Assembly (NCBI GenBank): GCA_011503125.2
Contig: WWBZ02000073.1
Coordinates: forward strand, 1,426,001-1,490,000
Reading direction: 5' to 3'
DNA from: Botryosphaeria dothidea
Lineage: Eukaryota > Ascomycota > Dothideomycetes > Botryosphaeriales > Botryosphaeriaceae
Length of the DNA: 64,000 nucleotides
A model generated the notes under the pieces. The model ran no database searches and had not been told where the DNA came from. It saw only the letters and a program-made list of their open reading frames with translations. Positions 10,837-22,033 of this stretch are shown piece by piece (within the stretch, counting starts at the first letter, position 1; every line of letters starts with the position of its first letter). The translations under genes and the position numbers were made by a program.

Positions 10837-11814
10837 TGCTGCTGTTTTTGTTGGTTATGTTGGAGGAAGTAGATGACGATGTTGCTTTTTTTTTTTTTTG
10901 GCCTGTGGTGGAGGCGTTGGGGTATGTAATGAAATGTTCAAGATGGAATGAGTTCAAGAAAACGAAAAAAAAAACAATTGCTCGGCTGGGCAATACGTGA
11001 AACAGATGAAGGTACAGGAGGAAGTGGTTCTGCAGGGGCAGCAGGCACATAAAAAGACGGAGAAGTGCGGATAGTGAACGGAAGACAGCGGGTTCGCAAA
11101 GAGACGGCGGCCTTCGCAGGTACATGCGCCATGACGATGTACAGCGCTATTGCTGCGGATGGCTTCGGTAGGCGCCAGGAAGAAAGCAGTTGCTTAGAAG
11201 TACGGTCGCCATCAGGCGCTAGAGGCTAAAGCATTAGGAATGATGGAGGCGGGTCGTTATTTGCTGGAAAGACGGGTGTCGTCTGGAGTCGAGTCCACCT
11301 ACGTCACCGCCCATGAAAATCAAGATCGGCGGCGGGCCGGGGGGTGCTAAGCCTCAAAGCTTGTGTTCCCGTGTGCTCACTGCGGGTCTAGAGATGAATC
11401 CTATCGTTATTTGAATACTGTGCGTTAGTGGCCTTTATCTGGCGGGGATTTCGGAGAGCGCTCCAATGAGTCGTTGTTGTTCCTGGCTGTGGCGCCATTT
11501 CCATCGAAGCCTCAAATGCGGGTAGCCCTTAATGCAGCCAATCACATAAGCATCAACTCTCTCTTCATGTTGTGCGACCGAACCTAAAAGAGCCGATGCG
11601 ATCAACACCGGAATGCCCCGGGTTCGCGCCATCCATCAAGGTGTATGTACCGTCGCACATTTATAAAAACCATTCACCAACCCCCAATTCATCCACTTGG
11701 AGAAGAAGAAAATCATTCAATGGGTGTGACTACAAAGCATACATCTAAATGATTTGAAATGCGCAAGTTCATTTTCCGTCACACTTTCATTACCTCATAA
11801 AACAGTACCCTTCC
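10837..11814. other. Intergenic, promoter of the lipase and 3' flank of the dehydrogenase
   Basis: This 978-bp stretch contains a T-tract near 10,885-10,900 and an A-tract near 10,965-10,975, typical of nucleosome-poor fungal promoters. No gene is recognised. Confidence 0.5.
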
Positions 11815-13267
11815 TTAGAACCTCGTCAACTCAGGGCTGCCCGCGCACGGAGGTGCCGAGAATCTCGTCTGGACGAAAACCTTCTGCATACCATCCTCCT
11901 TGGCCTCGAACTTGTAGTACACCTTGTCTATGTCTGCAATGTCGACGCGATGCGAAACCATGTCAAGCGGGTGGATCTTGTCCTCCTGGATCAGCTTGAG
12001 CAGCTTCTCCCAGTACAGGTGAACTGGTGCCTGCCCGTTGCCGATCAGGCGCACTCCCTTCTCCATGAGGGCTCCAATGTTGAAGTGGTTCGTCTGTTGG
12101 ATGGTCAGTATTGCCCTTCAAGCGCATAGGGGGTTGAGAGCACTCACGTAACCAACGTAGGCACCGGTGATACCACATCGCCCAAAATTCCTCACGCTGG
12201 TAATCATCTCGTTGACAATCTCACTCGTGTCCGTCTCCATGCCCAACATCATCTCAAAGTAGTGCGCCCATCCCTTCGCATATTCGCCAGCAACGCACTC
12301 GAGGCAAACATCGGGACCACGGCCATCGACCAACTCCTTGAGCTTGCTAGTTACGCTTTCGCCCTTGCCCAGCTTTGTGTAGTCTAGGGTCTCCACCTTG
12401 GGGTATTTCTGCTGGAGAAAGTCCAGCCGCCAGTTCGAGTCGATGGCGATGACGCGCTTTGCTCCTTGCAGAAAGGAGAACTCTACGCACATCTGACTGA
12501 TGGGGCCTGCTCCCCAGATAGCAACAACGTCTCCTTCGTAAACCTGAGTATCGACAACGCAGTTCCATGAAGTGGACAAAACATCCGAGAGGTAGAGACC
12601 CTTCTCGTCCGGCACGTCATCGGGAAGCTTGAGTAGATTGACATCTGCGTACGGCACGCGCACGTACTCGGCCTGACCACCAGCGAAGCCTCCGGTGAAA
12701 TGACTGTATCCGAAGAAACCAGCGGTCCGGTTACCATACATTGCATTCTCGAGAGTGTTGGCATTCGTCTTCTCGCATTGAGACGAGAGCTTGTTCTTGC
12801 AGAAGTAGCACTGGAAGAACAAAAGGTCAGAATTGAGCAAGGTGAGAGAGAACAAGTCAACTTACGTCACCGCAAGCAATCTGGAAAGAAGCAACAACTC
12901 TCTGGCCCTTGGTCAAGCCCTTCACCTCGGGACCAATCTCGTCAACGACGCCGCAGAACTCGTGGCCCAGGATGTCGCCCTTCTGCAGCTCGATGATGGT
13001 GCCGTGCAACAGGTGCAGGTCGCTGCCGCAGACTGTGCTGCCTGTGACCTTCAGGATGACATCGCGCGGCTCAACGACCTTGGGCTTCGGAGCCTCAATG
13101 ACCTCAACCTTGTTCTTTCCCATCCAGGCCAGGGCCTTCATCTTTTCGCTGGGATCGCCATACTTGTTCTCGTCACGGCCGGGGTTGGTGATGTCCTGAG
13201 CGGTGGTCGCGTTGTCGCCGTGGCCAATTGCCTGTTCGGCCTTCAGAGCTGCTTGGGACATGGCCAT
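11815..13267 (-). CDS. Zinc alcohol dehydrogenase, formaldehyde-dehydrogenase-like
   Basis: Three exons (13267-12866, 12810-12148, 12093-11815; introns of 55 and 54 nt) encode 447 residues. It is a medium-chain, NAD-linked dehydrogenase. Catalytic-zinc ligands are Cys80 (TVCGSD) and His102-Glu103 (GHEF). The structural-zinc lobe is Cys132-x2-Cys135-x2-Cys138-x7-Cys146. The Rossmann motif reads GAGPIS, followed by AIDSNWR, whose Asp favours NAD over NADP. The TAGFFGYSHFTGGFAGGQAEY segment is typical of the glutathione-independent formaldehyde dehydrogenase-like subgroup. The start at 13267 (MAMSQ) was chosen over 13261 (MSQ); both have reasonable context. The first ~40 residues are an extension lacking family features. 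Substrate cannot be set from sequence. Confidence 0.92.
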
Positions 13268-16200
13268 GGTTGCGGTGGAAATGTAGAAGCAGGGGTACCA
13301 AGTCAAAATTCAACTGGAGAAAGTGTGAGAGAGGTAGATATCACACGGAGCGAAGCTGACAAACTGGAGAGATATAGAGAAATGCGGTGTTGCGGGGAAG
13401 GGCGGACATCTTCTTCGTATGCACGCCTCATCAGAATGACATAACCGGAAGCAGGACGAGGCTCTGGCGGTTGGACAATGCAGCGACGTCATGAATCGCG
13501 CGAATGGGAAAGTGGTGGAAGAGAGGGCGAACGAGAGGGCGTTTGGGCAATTCGATGACGGGCGTTTGTCACCCAGCCGGCGAGGAATAGTGATCGTAAT
13601 ATATGAGGACGCTCCACCTGCAGGCCGTTATGACAGCAACGAGCAGCGGGGCGGCAGTTGAACTGGCGCCATGCTGAGCACTTACCGACACGGGAACTCT
13701 CAGCATGACGTCACCCGAGCTCTTATCGATTGGCACGTCGCCCCTTCCCTCCTCAACTCCAACACTCGCCACTCAACGGCCGCTACTCCTCCTGAGAATC
13801 CTCTGCGACTCTTGGAAGTATTGCCCTGCTGACTCGTTTCTTTACTCCGGCCACGGTTGGCTAAATCCGACGGCTCTTAGCATCGACTCTACTACCGGGA
13901 CGCTACATCAATAGTCTCCGCAGCCATCGCCTCTACCTTCTGCCGTGCTGACAAACCTTCCTACGCTCTTTCTCTACCAGCTCAGGTTCTACAGTATTAA
14001 AACATGCCCGTATCGTAGGCAGTTGAAACACTTCTTCGGATGTGGCTGTAATCGGTCTTCCTGATCTTTCACATTTTGACGCATGCTTCAGCTTCCCACG
14101 CTTTCATCCTGATGGCGTAACACCAATGGAATCCATCTCACACCTTACATTGCCCGAGCGATGACACCAGGCTGCCGTGTGATAGTTGAACGCCCTATTT
14201 CGCTGTGATCTGTTGCAAGAACCACTAAAGAGCTGCTGGTGTCAAGTAGTGGACATAATGGATGCAGTGGGTGCTCTGCTTCTTTAACAGTCTGCGGTAT
14301 GCCTTAACGGAAAGGGGGCCTCCCAAATGATTCCCTTCATCCCGGATCCCGCCATGTCTCCACTGTACCACAGTGGGCCAGATCTCCAACTGAACTTGTT
14401 ACCAGGTCTTCCACAGTATATTCTCGAGTTCTAGTGGCAATGCAACAGTCTGTGGTGTGGTGTAGGCGGATATTACAGGCCTTCCTGGAGACACCTCACG
14501 GAGCTGCCAAATTGCCTCTTTCTGAGCCACTCTCCCACTTCTTTCAAGCAATTGTAGCCCTACAACCATCTGGTATGTTAGTCAAGTTTTCTATTGAGAA
14601 ATCCTAGTGGAAAGGGCTTGTTGGAAAAACAATACAAAAGCGACAACCTCATCGGTCCCACTGCATGAAGTCGTCGACTGTGGAGGCTCTGCTTCCATAG
14701 CCATTAAGCCCCTGAATGCGTGCCTTAAGCGCTTTGTGGTACTACCCAGTATTGTGCGATAGAACGATTGGCTGGCGGGAAATGATTTGCGTAGTCTGCC
14801 TCTCTCTGGTATAGACTCGAAAAGTGAACGTTTTTAACAACCAGGAACGGGGCAGCGCGGATCTGGTTACCCTTTTCAGAGCCTCCCTGCCTGCGGCTCC
14901 CTTCTAGCTTTTCTCAACCCCGGTGGGCGCTTCTTGTTCTGGACGTTCCAGGAGGGAAGGAGCATATGCTTAGCAGAGATCCAGGCATATAATAGCTAGC
15001 TTAACACGGACAATACAACCCATGCAGATCTGTTCCCAGCAAACTGGTAGCTACGAACTTTTGTTTCACATACTCCCGATTCTCAAAGTAGCGCCCGAGC
15101 CAAGTATTTGCATTGCCTTGGTTTGCTCAAGCGCACTGTATTCTAGCGGCATTGTCTCTCACACATCCTTCTGGGATTAGATCAACATCGACGGAGGTCC
15201 TTCACCAGCAAGGAATGTAACAAGGAGACTTGATCCTTTTCAACGGAGCAGTAACTGTGGTAGACGTGAAAATTGAGGACTCGCAAAATCATTAGGCAAC
15301 TTAAGAGAGGTAGCGGTCATCTATCTGCCATCTCCTGCGCACATGAAAGGAGAATGCTTGTGAAAGCCCTCGCACCTGGGATCAAATGCTATCGGCAAAA
15401 GTGGTAGGATAACTCGAGGTACAGTACAATAGGCTCTACTTGATTCCAGCGCATTCCCTTGTCACCTATGTTTGTACGAGGTGTGATGGGAGATCGGGCA
15501 CGTACAAACGGTGAGGAAGCGATTATTGCTTCCTGGGTGCTCTTGCGGCTCCCCCTTTTCTCCCGTCTTGTCTGGTGGAATCGGTCCTTGTTCAATCGGA
15601 AATGGTTACGGAAGTATGACGTGGAAGGCGATGGAGATAGTCGTAAAGGTGTAATGCTGATAGTAAGTGATGACCGGTTGTGTAGTCGACGAGCACGGCG
15701 TCAGAGGGACGGCATCCAGCAGGCTGACGTGTACTCGTACTACAGCAATGGCGCTGCAGGATGGAGAAGGATTTCTTAGGGATTACGAGGCGGTAGGCGG
15801 TAAAGGCGTGGTTACGGTTGTTGAATTTGCCGACGAGATCAGGAGATGGCGATGGGCAAAATCAGATCATTTTGGCACGCCGTCGGAATCCTGTGCCGTG
15901 CCGAAGGGTATCTTAGCCGTCGAACTGCGAATCCTTTGGGTTTTGGAGGTGCAACACGCCATTGTGATGTTGAGGCGTCAAACTGTCTCTTGGTAGATGG
16001 CAGCAACGGGATGGCTCCAAGGATCCTCTGGCCAGACTGGAGATCACCAGTTCGACGGAACTGGAACCCAGCGTCGTCCGTTTGCCCCATTCGGCGTGGG
16101 CACCGTTAGCCCATCCTGCGGAAAAGCTTAGCGTATGCGCATCAGTGTGCTACCCTTGAGCCAAGCTACTGAGGTAGTCTCGCCCATGGTGCGACCAGCC

Positions 16201-18120
16201 TCGTCTGCCACGTCGATTGATGAGATGTGTTCGCGGAAGTTTATTGTGATTGTGGCAAGTTTGGGAGGCATCGGAATTGGAGCGACAGGGCTGTGGATGC
16301 AAGGTGGGCGTTCTAGGCAAGAGGTTCAAAGTGTTAGCCAATGCAGAGATGGCGACCCATATGCGTGTGGGGGCGCCAGACCCTGTTCCTGGCAAAGCAT
16401 GACTCGACAAGAGCTTTTCGCAGCCATGAGGGAGTAGGAGATGCCAAGATAACGAATGTAGGGCCTATAAATTAAAACGGCGGTGCAATCAGACGTGCCG
16501 ATCACTCTTCCATATCAATAGATCCTCGGAAGCGGAGGAGGATCCGAAGCAAAAGAAATGTTACCCCACACGCACGACTGCTTTGATGAACAGGAGACAG
16601 TAGCAGACGTGGGAGCAATGGGCCGCGGCACAGCTAGACCCCCCCCCCCCAAAAAAGTTTATTGCCAGACGGGTAAAATTGCCGCTGCGGGACGGGAGCT
16701 AAGCCTATGCTGTATAGAGGTAGGCCGGGCCAGCACGAGAGGGCACGTGTGGGCGAAACGAGGGCGAAATCGGGTCGGTTCGAGGACTGCACGGCCCACG
16801 ACATGCCGGCCGGCCAGACCCCAAAACATGCATGCTCGCCCGTTCTCCACCCCCGTCCGCCAACCGCCAGCCGTTTCATCCGCTCCGGGGCTCTAGAATC
16901 CACGCCTCGCCTGCCCCATCCGCCGTCAAATCCGCTCCCGCGCCCTTGCCTTAGCCCGGCCGGCCACGCTGCGGAAGGGCTAATGTCGTCGTGCTAGACC
17001 CTTCATCGTGCGGAAATGGGCAGCGATCGTCGTACCACTTATACTCGGGCCTGCTGCCACAGGAACGCCCTCGCCTAGCGACAGCCGGCACTTGCGCTTC
17101 CCGGCTCGTCATTATTGCAGCAACCCCATCATCAAACCACTGCGGCTTGGCAGACTGCAGGACCGAGGATCGGGTTAAGGTTATCAAGCTCTGCTGCACC
17201 AGTCATGTTCCTGGGCCGCCGCCTCCTGGGCCAGCCCGCACATACGGACGAGCCATTATCGCCTGCATTGGGCAGCTGGACGGGCGGAGACGTCGGCAGT
17301 CGCAGGGCGATCGGCGAATTTGCGAGCCACAAAGGGGCAGGTCAGCCCTCAGTGCCCTGATTAGCACCCCACTAGCGCCCACGCCGGCCGAGCGGCCATG
17401 CGGTGCGGCTGATCGACCATGCTGTTTCCAGCCCAAACACCACCTGTCAGCCTGGCGATCGTGCTCTTGTCCGTGGTCCTAGCTTTCCATGGCCGCCGTG
17501 CTGCTCCCTCCTCCCGCCAGCTGCGCGGCCCCTGGGCCGCGCTGCCTCAGACCAAGCACCGGCTGCGTGTGGCATGAACCCTCCCCATCCGCCACCAAAG
17601 CGGCAAGAGATCTGTACAAGGGACCAAGCCCGACGCACTTGTCTCGTCGGTCGACGCCCCGGACGTGGCTAGCCCCGAAAATCCGTTGGGCCTCTGCGTC
17701 CTGATATTACCGTGTTCGGCACTTGCTCAAGTCCCTCTCTTGCTGTTCTTGTTCTGACGCCTCCCAGCCCGCTGGCGCCGTCCAAAGAAACACTCGTGCA
17801 CGACCGCACAACCTCTGGCCGGCCTGAATCCCAAAGCCCCGGCTCACCCACGCGGCTCCCGCCCACTGACAGGGTACTCCTGCGGATCTCACAAGCCACC
17901 TAAGCCTCGAATCTGTACTTTATCGGCGCCCATCCCGGCGTGAACTCAGGCTTCTCGACTCGTCGTCTGTCCTGGTTCCTCCTCACGACCACCGCTTGAT
18001 CCGAGTGACGCGCCTACGTGTCCATGAACCACACTTCCGGGTTGTGAGACAACTACTCACCAAAATTCCCTGATTCCACCTTCTCTTCGGTTACCAGTTC
18101 CTCCTTCTCATCTCTCAGCC
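13268..18120. other. 4.9-kb intergenic region between divergent genes
   Basis: From about 13,900 to 15,390 there is no open frame of 60 codons on either strand. The rest has only short overlapping frames. Features seen: a C10 tract beginning near 16,640, C/T-rich DNA before the receptor gene, and a TATA-like CTATAAATT near 16,467. One small candidate frame on the minus strand (16128-16271) is listed separately. I see no transposon ends, tRNA or conserved domain. Confidence 0.45.
16128..16271 (-). CDS. Candidate small ORF, 47 residues, unknown
   Basis: The frame starts MPPKLATITINF and ends at TAA. Upstream sequence is pyrimidine-rich with a C at -3. A GTAGCA donor within the last codons, a CTAAG branch-like site and a CCGCAG acceptor would allow in-frame splicing to a longer downstream frame (reaching GACGGCTAA near 15,918). 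Amino-acid composition looks protein-like, but there is no domain and no homology evidence. It could equally be chance. Confidence 0.2.
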   Translation of the reverse strand: MPPKLATITINFREHISSIDVADEAGRTMGETTSVAWLKGSTLMRIR

Positions 18121-19650
18121 ATGGCCGTCGAAAACCGGGGGCCGGAGCTCCTCTACGTCTGCGCCGTAATGGTCAGTCTGGCGTTCGTCTCCACCGTACT
18201 ACGAGTCTACGTGCGGTTAGGCATAGTAAAAGCTTTTGGAATTGACGATTGGTTCATGGTCGCAGCGACAGTAGGCCTCTGAAGTGGAGAACCCCCGAAA
18301 CCAACACCACTGACATAACCCCTCTCACAGTTGACCCACATCATGTTCGCAACATGCGCAATTGGCGGCATTCATTACGGCACTGGTCGGCACATGACAG
18401 ACCTGGAGCCCGAAGACGCAATGAAGGCCATGAGGGTGAGCCCTTTTCACTTTCTTGCATCTCCGGAATTTTCTGACGCAGGAGTGTAGTATTGGTGGCT
18501 CTGCTACGTCGCTTACTGCTTGACCATGATCTCGGCAAAGATCAGTATCGGCTACTTCCTGCTCCGTTTGACCGTCCACCGCATCCACGTCTGGATCATC
18601 TGGATCGTCATGTCCCTGACCGTCCTTACCGGCGCCGTCTTCTTCTTCGTCACCCTTTTCCAGTGCAATCCCATCTCGCACTTCTGGAACCAGGTCATCG
18701 GCGCAAAGGGGTCCTGCATCAACGTTGAGATCATCATTGCTTTGACCTACCTCTACGGTACCATTTCGGCCATCTGCGATTTCACCTTCGGTATCCTGCC
18801 CATTTTCCTGGTCTGGAATCTCAATATGAGGAAGACGGTCAAGATCGCTCTCGTGCCAATTTTGAGTATGGCTTGCATGTAAGTTGCACCCTGTCCACCG
18901 CCCCGCCATGGACCCAAGACTGACCATCCATGCAGTGCCTCCTCTGCCGTCCTCGTCCGCATGGCCTACGTCAAGGATTTTAGGAACCCCGACTTCCTCT
19001 GTAAGCTCCCCCCTCGAGTCGCACCACCTCCCAACGGTCCTTCCTTACTAACCTCCAACCCTACAGACGCCACCGTCGACATCGCCATCTGGTCCGACAC
19101 CGAGCAAGGCCTCGCCATCACCGCCGGCTCGCTCGCGACCCTCCGCCCGCTCTTCCGCATGCTGACCAGCAAGCTCGGCTCCTACGGCGCGACCGGCCGC
19201 GCCACGCCCAACCCGTCCCAGCAACTCACCCCCGGCGGCATCCACAAGCAGTCCAACAAGACCGTCTGGCCCAGCGACCACTCGCGCGGCCGCTCGGGCT
19301 CGCGCGGTGGCCCGTGGAGTCTCCTGCGCACCGAAACCGACGGCGACTTCGAGATGGTGACGAAGATCACGAAGATCAGCGGTGGCGACAGCCCGCCGCC
19401 GCCCGGACTGGATGGGAGGGGCATCACGAAGGGGACGGAGGTGCAGGTGGTCGAGGAGAGGGTCGGCGGTGGTGGTGGCGGAGGTGGGGAGACGGGCGGC
19501 AGGGAGAAGAGGAAGAGTTGGTGGCAGGTCGTGGCGCGGGAAAGGAGTAGGGAGAGCAACGACGACAGCGAGAGTCAGAAGGAGCTGAACGCCGCTGCGG
19601 GGTACGGTGCAGGGAGGGGCACGAAGAGGGAACCGGGAGACTTCGTATGA
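18121..19650 (+). CDS. Rhodopsin-domain (PTH11/SAT4-type) seven-helix membrane protein
   Basis: Five exons (18121-18270, 18331-18435, 18490-18878, 18936-19000, 19067-19650) encode 430 residues; all four introns are 54-66 nt and preserve phase, the last with a CTAAC branch site. The N-terminal ~270 residues form the fungal rhodopsin domain of integral membrane proteins related to the Pth11 receptor. Signs are RVYVR, the GIDDWFM motif after helix 2, a WWLCYVAYC helix, ISIGYFLLR, and FQCNPISHFWNQ with the conserved Cys and Trp. The last helix pair ends near VDIAIWSDTEQGLAI...SLATLRP. A ~150-residue cytosolic tail follows, rich in Gly, Ser and charge, with an eight-Gly run. Such proteins may act as G-protein-coupled receptors at the plasma membrane; ligand unknown. 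Confidence 0.9.
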
Positions 19651-19909
19651 TGGAGCAGAAGCTCTTCACTCTCCTTGCGTCATTGGGGTTGGGGTCTAAC
19701 GGGAGAGCATATGGCTTGCTCTCTCCCTCGGAGAGGGGGGGGGGGCGTTGGTTGGTTTTACAAGCGCCTTCATGTCTTTTTGTGATGCGAAAAGTTCGAG
19801 CATCGGGTATCAGCCTGTCGGTACATTCTCCTTTCTTTGTCCTTTATTTCAACGAATCGTCCTCCAGTCTCGGGGGGTACGATGCCACTATAGCAGTGTA
19901 TTTTAATAC

Positions 19910-19950
19910 CCAGATGATACGGAACGCCAATGCGCATAGCTTTTCAAAGC
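19910..19950 (+). repeat. Diverged direct repeat, copy 1
   Basis: 41 bp centred on GATACGGAACGCCAAT and GCTTTTCAAAGC; 35 of 41 positions match copy 2 at 20412-20452. Confidence 0.7.
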
Positions 19951-20411
19951 AACCTCTTATTCCTTCCATTGGATTTTTTCTTCTCCTTGGTGCTGGTGCC
20001 TCGAGTAAGTCCTTGGTGCGCTACCGACAGCCGGTATCGGGCGATATCCACCCAAACGCGGCAATCCGAGCGCCGATGGCAATCACTTCCTCTTTGCACA
20101 ACACAAGTATTTCGGGGCTACAAATTCTGTGTTTCAAGGCTTTCCGCACTACTCCATCCATCCGAACACAGAGGGGCATTGTAGCTCACGATCAGCGACG
20201 CGTCCGGCCTTCGATGAACTTGGCTTCACGGGTAGAGCAGGCACTCATCCGGACGCGAGTGTATTGCATTCCCCGTAAAGATGGCATGCGTACGAATGTT
20301 TGAACTCCTCACAACAGTCTTGTTCTGGATTTCGCCTGGCATGTTGGAGGGGATGTCGTATTCGGCGCTAACCGTCGACTGAACTACCCCTCTGTACTGT
20401 TAGTGAGCCTA

Positions 20412-20452
20412 CTAGATAATACGGAACGCTAATTCGTATAGCTTTTCAGAGC
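20412..20452 (+). repeat. Diverged direct repeat, copy 2
   Basis: The matching 41 bp lie about 0.5 kb downstream of copy 1. Five of the six differences are transitions, four of them with T or A in this copy where copy 1 has C or G, as RIP would leave. Confidence 0.7.
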
Positions 20453-22033
20453 GTCCACCCCTTCCTTACGTCGAAGTATCTACATTGACATCTCTATCAG
20501 CAACTGATGTCTCACCTTGGAGGTCCGTCTGGTTCATGCGGAACGATCTTGCTAGAAGCTTCGTCATGTTCATTCCATATTCGTCTATGATGGGATTTCT
20601 TCAGGGGCCTGGCTTTCTGTAAGTGCCGTACCAATTACGTAGGATGGGCTGAAGAGCATTATGATGGTTCTGATCTACAAAGACCTGTGATAGTCATGAT
20701 CATGCTCCGGTGATAGACAATACAACTCCTTCGAAGCAGTCAAGGTTCGCGTGGCTGAGGTGTTTACAGTAAAGAACTATATTATAGCAGGACGCTCCTG
20801 AGTTCCCTCTTTCTGATCTTGAAAGAACAGGTCCCAAGCCTCTCTATTTCTGTGGAAGCCCCGGTATTCTTCAGACTTCGCAACGGGCAAACTTTTTGGG
20901 GGCATGCTTGGCAGGAACTCTTTATCAAGGAAAGACAAGGAAGCCACCCTTCGTACCCTATAGCGCTCTATGGAGGACAGTTGGTCGAGGATGTGAGCGA
21001 GTGTGGTATATTTTGGGGTCCCACGGCCGTGGAGTAAAGCGAAGGAAGACCAGCAGTTGCATAGATGCGCTTCTCGTGGTATCATCAGGCGCCACATTCA
21101 ACTCCCACTGGCGTCTCGGAGCCAGCCACTCTTTGGGTCGTCGGTGCCTGTTTGCCCATGACACTGTACCAAGGCTCGTTGCTTTGAGCTGCATGCTGGA
21201 CTGGCATGGTGTCCGTACGCATGGATGTTCCTTGCACGGTTCGATCTCAGGAGACCCTATGAGCTGCTCTACTATATCCTCGGGATTGGCTGTCTCTAAC
21301 CAATGAACATAAGCTTAAGGCGGCCCACTGGTGCCAGATGGTGACTTCACCGTCCCACGTCCGAGGCCGTTGGAGAGCCCAGGAAATGCAAGCTACCTGC
21401 GAAAATTAAACTCCACACCCGCGTGCTGCCTGACTGCCTGCCTACTGACTGGCGCTCCTCCTCCATATCTTCACCACCACAATCACTCATACACTGGCAT
21501 TCAAAGATGGCTAGAAGCTCGCATGGAGTAACAAAGTACTTGATAATATTTCCAGAGATTAAGTCAGATCCTACCTTTCTTGCTTCTTGGGTCCACGTAC
21601 GTGAAAAAGAAGCTGTAACCCTTAGGATTATAAGATCTAAGGGCAGTTACTCATCTTCCTGATACGCAAAAAGATAGATGTGGATGACTGTTTCAACTGC
21701 CAATCAATGCCAAAAAGACAATTTTACTTCTTCTTGGGCCTTCAGTGTATTGCTTCCCTCTCGTGCTGGACGAATACAGTCGGGCTCGACAAATTCTAAG
21801 ATCCTAAATAGTTCAACGGGAACGAAAAGAAATGTAATATATCGAGAAACCTCCGCCAGTCTTAGTCGTAAAAGCCATTCATGCAATCTTTCCTTTTTCT
21901 TCTGGTCTTCAACAAGCCTCTTCATCCGATATGCCCAGTAAATCTTCCTTCTGGATCTTACCCACATACTTCTTCCGCCCCTTCTTGCCTTTCTACCAAT
22001 TACTTTTCTTCTATTCGATCAACACTCAGCCCC

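Larger units (their letters stand above)
19651..22033. other. 2.4-kb intergenic region with a diverged direct repeat
   Basis: No domain-bearing gene is found. A 41-bp direct repeat (copies at 19910 and 20412) is listed separately. A 51-codon frame at 21506-21661 follows a C/A-rich leader but has no other support. On the minus strand a helical, charged 87-residue frame (21704-21967) lies just beyond the glucosidase stop and is probably 3' untranslated sequence. Confidence 0.45.

Noticed and set aside
9580..10872. 430-codon plus-strand frame
   Set aside because: Antisense to the lipase gene, no domain, GC-rich shadow.
10166..11125. 319-codon minus-strand frame
   Set aside because: Overlaps the same lipase gene in another frame; composition (Pro/Arg/Ala) is that of a shadow.
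21704..21967. 87-codon minus-strand helical frame beyond the glucosidase
   Set aside because: Lies in the glucosidase 3' flank; the only splice joining it to the gene makes a stop codon at the junction.
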